Positions 27,201-39,200 of a stretch of DNA of 54,320 nt are shown piece by piece. The stretch comes from Temnopleurus reevesii (taxonomy: Eukaryota > Echinodermata > Echinoidea > Temnopleuroida > Temnopleuridae). A program made the translations under genes and the position numbers. Each line of letters begins with the position of its first letter. Positions within the stretch are counted from its first letter, which is position 1. The stretch spans positions 30,523 to 84,842 of the forward strand of contig BQKZ01001034.1 of NCBI GenBank assembly GCA_036244855.1, given 5' to 3'. Below the pieces are notes generated by a model. The model did no database searches. It saw only the letters and a program-made list of their open reading frames with translations, and was not told the DNA's origin.

Positions 27201-30200
27201 AATTTGCTTTTTTTTTCTGAACAGGTCATTTTTGACAGCATGATATGTTGGAGAAGGTGCATCTAATCCCACATGAGAGTGGTAATGTTTGACCAAATGA
27301 AACTGTTGCTTTGGATCACACTAAAACCTCAAAACAAGTTGTTTGGTTGCCCGCTACAGACCGACCGTGTGAAGTCGGAACCATGTCATTTTACCCCTTT
27401 TTTTCATTCACATTAAGATAATCAAAAGAAATTCATATACAAATGAAATATGGCATTAAAGAAAAAAAAACCACAAAAAAAAAACAAAAAAAAACATATA
27501 TAATATGTATGTGTGTATGTGTATCATGTATGTATACATGTATATAAATATATATACATTGTCATTAATTGTTGAGGCCTACATAAGTATAATATAATAA
27601 TGATAATAACAATAATAATAATAATAATAAAATAAAATTTTGTGATCACTTAACCTTGATTGAAAGTTATCATTATGAATCTGATTATATTGCAATAAGG
27701 GTACATCAGGGTATAATATTATCTATCTGTACTTGAGTTACCTTACCTTAATATTGGTCATTAAGTACTTAATGGTACCTAAGGACAAACGGATACGCAA
27801 ATTAATTGCCATAAAATGATTGGATAGAAATTAGTCTGGTCGCGATCTACACCTAAAATGCCGTAATAATCAACATAGATTGTGGGCGTAAACGGAAAGA
27901 CAAGACAAGACAAGACAAGACAAGAGTCATTCTGAATATTTAATTGCCATTTCATGGGTTTTAAGTCATCACTTTCTAATACTTAGGGTGTGTTGTTCAA
28001 AATCAACTGCAAATCAACTGCAATTATGCAAGTTGTAACGCGAATTTTCATTCGCGCACGGCACGCGTATTTAACAAGACGCGCATGAAATAATGATTTT
28101 GATTGGCACGTTCCGATCAACTGCAACTTGTGATCAATTGCAACTTTTGAACAACACCCCCTGAGTTATATAGCCATCTGTTTTGGGCAGAATATATTAA
28201 TTGGGGGGAAATCTAAGGTCCTGGCAAATTAGATACCAAAGATTTCAGTCTAATATTTCATACAAAATATATGTAAAACTGAGAAAAATAAATGAAATAA
28301 GAACTTTTCTGACCGACCGACACTATCTTTTAAAATTGGAATTCTTGGGCAATCAAACAGTTTTTTACTTGGCATAATCTGGTATAGAATATACATGTAT
28401 TTCAGAGTCTGAACAAGCTATAAGAGAGAATGGGATGGGAATGGTTTTCACCACTGTTTGCATGAATGATTGACAGACGGAAGCCAGCTGTCAATCTCAA
28501 CACCTGGATGCATTCCTCTAATTGCTGGGCTCATCCCACACACCTGGGAAATACCATCCCTAAATCTATGCAAGAGTGATGTACATACATGTAGCTGTGC
28601 AGAACAGACACAAATCCTTGTTCAGTACTATCAACAAGGATGAGACTGCAAGTTCAGACTAGTCAATCCGTAAAAAATAAAAAAAAACATATTTTGAGGC
28701 AATACATATACAATTTTACCACAAAAAAAAAAGCCTCTGGTAGCACAGTTCTCCACTGCACAGTGGCAGTTCTTGTTTCTTGCCAGTTTTTTTTTTAAAT
28801 TTCTCGCCGAAGTTTTTTTCAAACATTTAGTGTTAGTGCTTGGTTGTAATTTCTGTGAAAATTCATGCTCTTTATACACCGACGCTCATATCAAGGGATT
28901 GCTGTAGATTCAAGACAAAAGCCATCTAAAATACTCTTCAAAATGGCACATATAATCTTTAACATCACCAAGAGGAAATATTACAAATTCACTTCCATCA
29001 GATGATGGTATATGTCATTCACCTCCGCAGGTATACAGCCATTGATGTGTCTATGTCTGGCTGTAATTAGGGTCTCTGTAACGACCAGCCCACACAATAC
29101 TGACCTAAATACCTGATGCTTTACCATCGCCTCTGGGTATCTGAGTGACAAGCCAGGGGGAAGGACGGATGGTGGCGGTGGTGAGGGGAATAGAAAGCTC
29201 TATTTGTGTCAACACCTGGCCGACACACCTGGTGGATAGTACATTGCTATACCTGTACTTGTTATGATGCACATATGGATTGCATTAGCCACGTTATCTG
29301 GGTCTCACGACATCATGAACCCCCTCACTTCGGAAAATAACCCATGTATCTTTTTTCCAATTTCAATTTCAACTTTTGCTTTCAACATTAAAAGTTGGTG
29401 TTTGGTTCATCTAATTTATAATAGCATTATTAATAGTAGACAATGTTCATAGCACATACAGGATGTAAGAATACGGCTAAACCATCTAACCATTAGAGTT
29501 TTTTTTTCTACTCACTAGCCCTCTTACAAATAGAGCATGCACAAGAGCAACACTCAATAATCTGATAAATGAATAAATGTAGCTTTCTATGAAAAGTTGA
29601 CAGGCATTATATTTGAATTATTTGGAGTAGAGGAATCCACTTATTCTATAAATGCACTGCATTACAATTTCCCCCAAAGTACAATATCTCATAAAACCAT
29701 GCACAACAAGGTACTATCCCTGTCACATTTTGGTCATCTTGCACTTGTTAAGCTTGTACTCGAATTGAGTGATGTGAGTGAATGATAACAGTACAATAAT
29801 CACAGCTACCCCAATGTAATTAACGATTTGTGACTCATTAAGAAATGTTCTAAATTATGCCTGTGATACAAAAGCTCATAAAACTCACTCTTATATGAAT
29901 CCTTGCACATTAAAAATAGTCACAAATAACTTTTTCCTGAATTATCCGATTTCATTCAATTTGTTATCTGTGTGTCTCATTATTCCAATCTTAATTAAAG
30001 CAAAATTCTTCTGATATGGAGCTATCCCATAAATTTTGTCACTTCCACAACACTACATGGATAGTTTATTAATATTCAAACAAGGGAATTTTGATGAATC
30101 AAAAGCATATATTTATTTTTTTAACTTTTCAAATCATCAATTTGCACCATCTATAACACCATACATCAGTTCAGATTGATACACAATACATTTTTATTGG

Positions 30201-33200
30201 TAATAATTCATTGATAATGCTCCTTTCCATACATTTCTCATACATTACAATGTACAGACTTAAAAGCAGAATATATTCACATATTTTCTTTGCACTTAAT
30301 AAACATTATTATTTTATAAAATTCATGCATACTAAGCATGGATTGAGGTGAGTAATCATTAACTTTCATTGCATGATGTCAATCAGCTGCATAGCTCCAT
30401 GAGGTATTCAGCTGTCAAATTTTGACTGATAGTTAACTGACACATGAGGGAATGGTTGTTATTTTGTAAAGTTTTCTTTGTACATCGCTTCTATTACATA
30501 TTTTTTATCATCTTATTAATATTTTTTTGCAACACTTAAGTACGATTCTGCAAATTGTCTTGACTATTGTTTTAAATATTAAAGAGGCTTTGAAGTGTCT
30601 GGAAAGAGAGTACCAAACTTATTACATTATTTCCCTTATTTTTTTTCATACAGAGTAACTGCATATACTCTTATAACTGGAAGACCTGTAACATAACATA
30701 TTTCTCTTTTCCCTCTTGTTTTACATCTCAAGTACCACAAATAATTGCAAAGAAGACTTATTCATTGAATTAAATAATGTATATTTCATCTTACCAAAAG
30801 TAAATTAAATTAATATTTGTTTGATTTAAGATTTTCCAACTTCTACATAAATTTGAATAATATGAAGGTCATACATGAGGGCACATTTCAAGTTAACTGA
30901 GACAGCGGTGGAGAGTACAAGTGATAATTTATCACTAAATTTACTTTCATCACCACATCACTATTCAATATAAATTTGTTTAAAATCAGGAGTCACACAA
31001 TCTGACTAGTGTGAAATCACAAATTACAGTATTATACATGTTAAAAAATGATGTTAGGATAAAATAGAGGAAGTGCAGATCTTACCTGAAGTCTACGAAC
31101 TCTCTTGATTTGTTTTATCTTGCCGTCATAGTGCATGTGCTCCTCATCTTTAGGTGACATGTTCTGACAACGCAACAAGATAAAATGATTAGTCTAAAAT
31201 CAAACGTACAATTATCAATCAGAAATAGGTTTATCACAACAAAGTATTTAAAAATTTGCCTGAAAATAATGATGTGACACAGTAATTTTACATGAATTTT
31301 AGGGAAAAAAACAAAGGTTGTTCTTTACAACCAGAAAGCTTTCCCAAGGCTTGCCAGACATAGAAACAAACAGTGTATACACAATGGATTCTAAGTTTTG
31401 TAGTTCAGTTGTTCCTCACCAATTTGATGAATATCTTGAAACTGTCGCTCAATTGGGCTCAAAATGCACTCACTGCGGTTGGCTATCATGCATCACTAAG
31501 TATTATTTGTGCGAAATATCAGGTGACATACACATAACTCGATGACCAATCATCATGAATCTACATCAAAATAAGATCACATACTAAAAAGCCAATCCAA
31601 CCGATGTCATTAATTTCCCCCACCAAGAAATTCGTCCACAAAGCTGCACTAAACCCAGGTGTGATTCGGGACCGGTAGGAGACAGTAAGACATAATCTGA
31701 TTATGTGTGCGTCTATACAGCTGCATTGATGCTACATGTAGGCTTGAATTACCATCTAGCGACCGGGTAATAATATCGGAAGTGCTTTGAGCAGTCATAT
31801 AGACATGATAGGGTGCTATATAAATCCAAGATAGTATTATCATAATTATATGTTATAGATAACAATTAGCAATACATTGGGAATTGGGTAGGTCATTTTC
31901 ACTACCACTCAATTTTTTTCCAGAAAGTAATAGTTGATGTAGCGTGAGGCCTTCTACTCACATCACAAGTATCTTGAAATGAATTTTATGACAAGAATTC
32001 TAACAATAAGATCTTGAGTAAGACCTAATGCATTGGGTAGGTCCTTTTAACTACCACTCAATATTTTCTAAAAAAGTTTACTAAAACATTTTACTCACAT
32101 CACTAGTATCTTGAATTAAGTTGTATGAAAAGAATTCTCACCATTAGATCTTGAGCTCGATGCAGCTCAGGCCTGATGTCTAATGCAATGTCATCCATCT
32201 TAGTAGATCTTCGTTTTGAAGTGGTTCTCTTACGTCTCCTTCTCGGAGGCTTTTCACATCCAGTGGTCCTAAGAGAAATAATGATTAGAAGATGAAATGA
32301 TAACAGTGTTGGCTAGAGGAAGGGGTTTCAGACCCAGGAGACTTTGAAATAATAATAAAAAAATTATGATATTAGTGGTGGCTAGTTCCATTGCTCAGGT
32401 ATAATGTATATTGAAATATCTTCCATATTTGTAGATCGATGTTCTTATTGAGGGTAACTTTTCTTCTAGCTCTGACAGGAGGGATTTAAATCTAGCGAAC
32501 CTACAATAAAGGAAATGGTACTTTTACAATGAATATCTTGTGGCCAATAGAGCTGAACATTCATAAAAATATGTGCATTTCAACCTCATTAACAAATTTG
32601 GGGCAAATGAGAGGCTTTCTGTCATTCAGTGCCGCACAGTGAACCGGTTAGAACCAGTTCGACAATAGCGAGCCCCCTAATCAACGGCAACAGCCAATCC
32701 TGGCGCTAAGAACAATAGCATTCATCACTCACGTAGCAGAACTATGCTTCCACTTTTCAAACAACGTGAGTGTAGCGGCCAAAATTCATCCAGCCATGAA
32801 CGTTCTCCACTGTCTCTTAATTGTCAGTTCGCATGTTTGCGTTGAATGCGGTAGCCCAAGCAAGATCGGTTCAATGAATAAGCCTTTGTGACGCTGATTG
32901 ATAGAGCTATTTTCTAGCGATCTTGAGATGTATGTTTCTCAACCACGCAGGATCTCCAGACAACCGGCCTGGATTTGAGGGAAGACGGAGGATTCTACGT
33001 TTTGCACACAAAATTTTGCATAAATTTTACATCCTGCGTTGTTCAGAATGGAATTGCGAAAGCCAAATACTATAAGGTGTGCGCAGCGTGGTCTATGCTC
33101 ACAACAGCCGAAACGTCATTCTACTTACGTTCCACGTTTGCACATCGTGTGACAACTGATCAACTCTTTTGAATTATCCTTCACCACGATAAACCTCTTT

Positions 33201-36200
33201 CAAACCACAAAATTATTGTTCTAAAGATAGTTGTATATCTTCTTAGCTTATTACATATTTCCATATTCACAGTTCCTCCATAAAAATAAGCTTTCAGTAA
33301 ACGTTGCTGTTAGGGATTGAAAATTTGACCATTAAGGAGTAAATACAATAGAATATAGTGAGTAGAGGATTAAAAAAAAACCTTTGACTTGGGCAGTTAT
33401 TTTACTTACATGTATGCTAGGTCGATTTAGGTAAGGTTGACTATAATGATAATAGTAACGGCTCATATCAAGCACATGAGTCTGTCAAAATGCTCATTGT
33501 GTTGAACAGCAAGGTATATAAAACATTGATTGAACTTATTACATGACTACTTATACTCTTATAGAAGCACATACTCACCCCATATCTGCCTGATCCTGTC
33601 CATGTTCAGATGATGTTTCTGTGTGGACACTGCTTGGTCTTGGACGGGCTACAGCGATTGCTACCTCAACTGCAGACGACAACAATTAATAGAGAAAATT
33701 TAATGATTAATAAATGTGTTAATATTTCAGATTAGGGACTTTCTATCTGTAAAGATTTTTGTTGACTGCCTTACTCTTATTTAAAGCCCCAGTTGAGAGT
33801 TAACTGCATGTGAATAAAGAGTCGTGTTGAATAGTGTTCAGTTTAGGGCTCCTATGTGACTGGAGCATTGAGTACAAGAATGGCTGGCATCACTACTGAA
33901 ATTAAGGAAATTATTATGGAAAATGGAGTTCAAGCCGAGCAGTAACATGCCATGGCAAGTGCCAATGGCCCATATAGTGTTGTACATGTACTTATAAAAT
34001 CAACAGCAGATCTACAAATGCTTCAGGTTTGGGTTTTATCAAGTTATATATATATATCATTTGAAGAATGACTGATGATCAGTACTTAGTATAAATAATT
34101 GAGAATCTGATAATTACAGCACCCAAATATATGCTCCAGTATTTTATGACCTCATTTTTATCTGGTGGCAACAGCTGATAAGACGCTTGTCTTCCAAGCT
34201 GTCTCCTCATTCTTTTAAATTTCATATATTTTTACCCTATATGTATGTACCTTTTTATCTGAATGAAATAAATTGAAAATTGAAATTGAATTTTGATATA
34301 ACTTTACAAGTATCTTGATGATGAGTCACCCAGTGCTCATTAATATGAGGCTCAAAGAACCTATTGCTGATGAAAAAAATATTGCTTATATCATAAAACT
34401 TAATGTTTTATTCCAGAGATCTATATTAGAATCATGATTGAATACAAAGCATTGTGAATACTTTAGTAATGAAATTGAATAAATAAAATTGCAAAATCTA
34501 TATATTTATATAATATTGGATGGCAATAAATGGAATACCAGGGAATATTGCACGAGTCAGGGCAATATTGCACGAATCGAAGATGAGTGCAATATTGGCC
34601 CTAACGAGTGCAATATTCCCGGTATTTCATGAAATGAAGCCATCCAATATAATTATTATTATCTTTACATATAACAGAAGGCTGGTCACTGCTTTGCACA
34701 AGAGTAAAATTGAAGCCGTACAATATGGCTTATTATTAACCGTATCAGACATCTGAGCCATGTGATTTTTACACTTTATTGCCCCGTAAAAGACAGAGCG
34801 GTCAATAAATTACTTTATTGCCCGCTGTCAAATGTCTATGGGATTTTGCGTGTAAAAACAGCAGGCAATAAATTCACACGCGCAATACACGGACCGCGAT
34901 CTCGTGAGCAACCACTTTTAATTTTGCCATTGGTTTACATGCATAAATTCAGCGCAGTATTTGTGCATTGAGCTCGCGACGTGCTTTGTGGACATCAGGA
35001 GGGTGTTTCATCAAGATTTGTCGCAGCGACAAGGAGTCATTTTCCGACAGTTCCCATAGCAACTGTCAGCGATAGTGCTTTTCATCCAATCACAATCAAG
35101 GAATTTGTCAGCGCTGACTAATTGTCTCTGAGACAAATATTGATGAAACACCCCCCGGATTGTAAACAAACATGGAATTAAGCGCCCAGTTCGAAGAATT
35201 AAGTTTGCTTCGTTCGATGACCACGAATTTGATGGAATTTTGCAAGATATGAATGCTAAAAATATTAAGAAGGCAACGAAACAAGCAGCCAATATTCTAA
35301 AGGAATATATTGCGTAGAAAAATCTTCGGCTTAATCTGGAAACTAATTCAAAGTAATTTCATCAAGCAAGAAATGCTGGTAAAGTACCCTTTTATTTCAT
35401 GGATTTTTTGTTCGCTCTAGATGTCTGATTTGGTTAATAATAACAATATGGACTATTTCTTTCGTGAGACACAACATTTATGGCCCTGAGTAGAGTCGTA
35501 TTGCCCTCGTCTTTGACTCGGGCAATACAATTCTTCTCAGGGCCATAAATGTTGTGTCTCCCTCAAGGCTAGTCCATATTGTATTAATATTGTACGGCTT
35601 AAAACTCTCATATAGATAATAGTATCTTTTATTATTCATCATTTCTATCCAACACAAGACATATGTATTTCCATAATCATTATTAGTCTCAAAAGTGAAA
35701 GCCATATACATCTTTCAGGTTAGGTGCCAACTACATGGTGAAAAAAATAGGCTAGCCAAAGCAGATAGCATTGTGAGATTAAAGCTGAGGGGATATACTC
35801 ACATACTTCAGACTGCACAGAAAAATCTGACTTGGACACCACTGTAGAGGCTAGAATATCAGAAACAAAAAGCAGGGTCTAATGATGATGATGATGTGAG
35901 GGCTGGAAGGATTGTAGGAGCATTATTAGGACTATGTTTATGAAAATGAAGTCTCAGAGCTACATTAGAAAGACAGATGTACAATGATATGAGAGAAAAT
36001 AGAGAATAAAGTAAATAAACGAGAGGGTAGGTGTGAAGAAATTAATATGGAAAACATGAAAATAGAGCCAGATGAATACATGGTAAGATAGATAAGGAGG
36101 TGGGTTTGGGGTGAGTCGACAAAAAATGAAGACCTCGGTGTAAGGGCACTTTGGATTCTGTTCTCATCTGGTTTTCAAATGTCACTTGGAAGATCAGTTT

Positions 36201-39200
36201 CAACAGTAGTCATATAAGTACAGTTGTGCCTAAAACTATGTGAACCCCTACTCAAGATGTACATATATGTGATTCTTTCAAGTCCTAGATTTGACAAATT
36301 GATGTGACTTTTACATGACATATGACACTACTTATCACTACTGAATGGACGGTGAAAGGCTGATGGTCTAAAGATAAAACAACAAATTTGTCGAAAGAGC
36401 CTGTGCAAAAGTATGTGAACCTCTTCCTTGAATACACAATTGTGAGATAACACCCACCAAATAAAATATAAATGCGCTAAAAGCTCTATATTTTGAGGCA
36501 TACAAATTACTAAATGGGTTGCCAGAATAATTCACCAATATCTGCATGGCATTAGTATTTCCTTGGTAAATATTGGACACGCATGGCATGCCTGCTTGAA
36601 GACCTCTTCAGCCATTTGAAAAAGAATCAAATGAGTTGTCCAAAATTCTACTTTAACTTGTCCTAGTTCACTATTTTAACTGTATATTCTCCTCATTGGT
36701 AGTGCCTACCAATATGAAGCACTTGTGGGTTCATTTGAAAGATTATAAGTAGTTTCGATACAAATTCCTGGATGGAAGTCAGTTTCTTACAGATCTGGAA
36801 AATGCATGTTCTGCAACCTTACTAACATCTCGGACATTGATAATGGTTAACTACCACATTTAAGCAGTTGGAAAACAATGTCACAGCACTGGACCACCTT
36901 GCCCGAAAATGGTTAGTTCTAAAAATCAACAACATGCTCGCTTCAGAGTGTCCACGGGAGGACCCAAGTCCTGTGACAATCACAGAAATATAGCACAGAA
37001 TTTGAATTGTAAGGGCTTTAAAGTACCGCCTATCAGAGATCACGGAGGGGGTAGCTTATGAGAATAGATCAACTAGGCACTTGTCCAGCCTAAAGGATAT
37101 TCTGACAGATTGGGTGGGACATCTGCTGCAATATAATCTGTGCTCCCAAAGCCCATAGTGCACAAGGTTTATTAGGAGCCACTTGAAAGCTTCTAAGATA
37201 ATCTTTGTATGCTTCGTCTGCGACTGTCCTAACTTAAAAACCCCTTGCATTGTGGCCACTCCAAAGCAAGCAGTCTGTTGAATTTTGGTGCTTACCATTT
37301 GTAGACAAGGTGATGCAGTGCAGATAAGTGACATTTCCATTTGCTTACATACAGTTTTGCCACCATAACCTTGGTCAAAGAAAAATGCAATGAAAAGCAT
37401 TTTCTGGATCCACAAGGAACTGCCTTAATTCCATCAAGGATTTCCTGTGAAACTACTCTTGATCATTCCAGAGAAGCACAATGAAGGTTAGCGCAACTAA
37501 TGAGAAGACTAATACAGTTCAAGAAGCGAACTCAGTTCAGATACAATATGATTTTCTGAAAAATCATTAAATTTTCATCAAATGGTCGAAGAGGTCTATA
37601 AAAAGGCATGCTAATATGCATGTTCAATATTTGCAAAGGAAATGCAATTGCCATGCAGATATTGGTGAAATGTTTTAGTGACTCGTTTATTATTCAGTAT
37701 GCATCAAAATCCAGAGCTTTGACTGCGTTTATATAGAATTTAGCGGACGTAACCACACATTTGTTGTGTATTTTAGCACAGGTACATGTACTTTTGCACA
37801 GGCTCTTTCGATAACTTTTTTATTTCATTTTTAAATCATCAGCACTTCATTCAGTACTGATAAGTAGTACCATATATGTAGTGCAAATGTTACATCATTT
37901 TGTTTTAGTGTAAAACTTCTAGAACTTGAAAAAAAATCATAAATATGTGTATTTTCGTTAGGGGTTCACACACTTTTAGGCACAACTGTATCTTAATGAA
38001 CCATACCACAGTGACCAGTTGCAATTTTTTTTTTTTTTTATATGTAAGTTAAATTGAATCGAATTGAATTGACTTATTGCTTTAGAATTCATTCAGTGAA
38101 GTTGTTTTTTTGCACAATATTTTCTACTTTTCTGCAGCTCCATTTGCATGACTCAGTGCTCACTGTGTTTCTTAAAAACAAATTCTAGGTGAAGGTCACT
38201 TTGAACAATGCTTTAAGAACAACTGTGTCAACAGCAATTGTTCAAGCTGATTCTTAATGTGGTCAATCAGTCTTGACAATCATCTTGCAAGATGGTTTTC
38301 TAAACTGTTTTATAATGGTAGACCATTTAGAATTACTTCCAAGACTTGTTGGAGTTTTCTCATTACACTTTGAACTGGATTCCAAACACTCGCTGATTTG
38401 TTTTCAGATGTGAGAACAAGGACTAAGTCCACTTTATATTCCATAGTGTAACTTGTACCTGAGTGAGTGAATTATGTGCACAAAATCAAATATTTCATTC
38501 ACACTTATTCCACTGAAGTCTTTAATCATGAGTGAAAAATACACAATGAATTAAAAATAAAATAATGAGTTTTGTATTACTAGTTGCATGGTACAGTTGA
38601 CATCTACAAAGGGGATAGTGAAGCAAAATTCAGCAATGATAAAAACTGAATGACTAGAAATTGATATACACATCAAAGAATTAATACAATATAGGGAGAT
38701 GGAATTTTAAAGCAATATATATTCAGACAAAGCTATAGGTAAGGAGTGTTGCAAGAAAGTTACATTTAATAAGACACAATAGGGCCAGGCCAAGTATTTA
38801 TGGAAGGACACAAAATTAACATTCATGTCCCTGTGTTATCAGCCAGTTTTCTCTAATTTTCATCTCCCAAGAACTTGACTGCCCCTAACCTTTTTTTCCT
38901 CTCCAGCCTCTTAGCAAGGCCATTGCTTGTATTACTAAGTTGTGGATAATCATGAGTACTAGGGAGAATTCACTAAATAAACCCACATCACTCCATAACC
39001 GCTTGGCCTGGCCCACATACACCAATGAACAGCAAATCTGTCTTTCGCAATCAATTGCAACTTTCTTACAATACCTCTCATCGGGCAGGTAGATAAAATG
39101 ATGTATTAGAAACATCAGCAGAAGAAGGCATACTACAAAGTGGGAATGAATGGATGGATATAGCAATCACCTGACGATTCTGATTCTGTGTCTTCATGAA

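Larger units (their letters stand above)
31164..32141. other. Intron 9: SINE remnant and a tandem duplication reaching the exon border
   Basis: The SINE fragment is described separately. A unit of about 150 bp (31884-32033) is repeated at 32034 onward, and the second copy runs into exon 9. No other gene. Confidence 0.7.

Noticed and set aside
26886..27266. 126-codon frame after the LINE fragment
   Set aside because: It is the LINE 3' UTR plus AT-rich sequence; the composition is non-coding.
34520..34756. 78-codon frame similar to the one at 5887
   Set aside because: The similarity comes from the shared hairpin element, not from a conserved protein.
37056..37415. 119-codon minus frame inside the Tc1-like palindrome, as a transposase
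   Set aside because: No helix-turn-helix or DD34E/D motif could be read; the arm symmetry explains the sequence.
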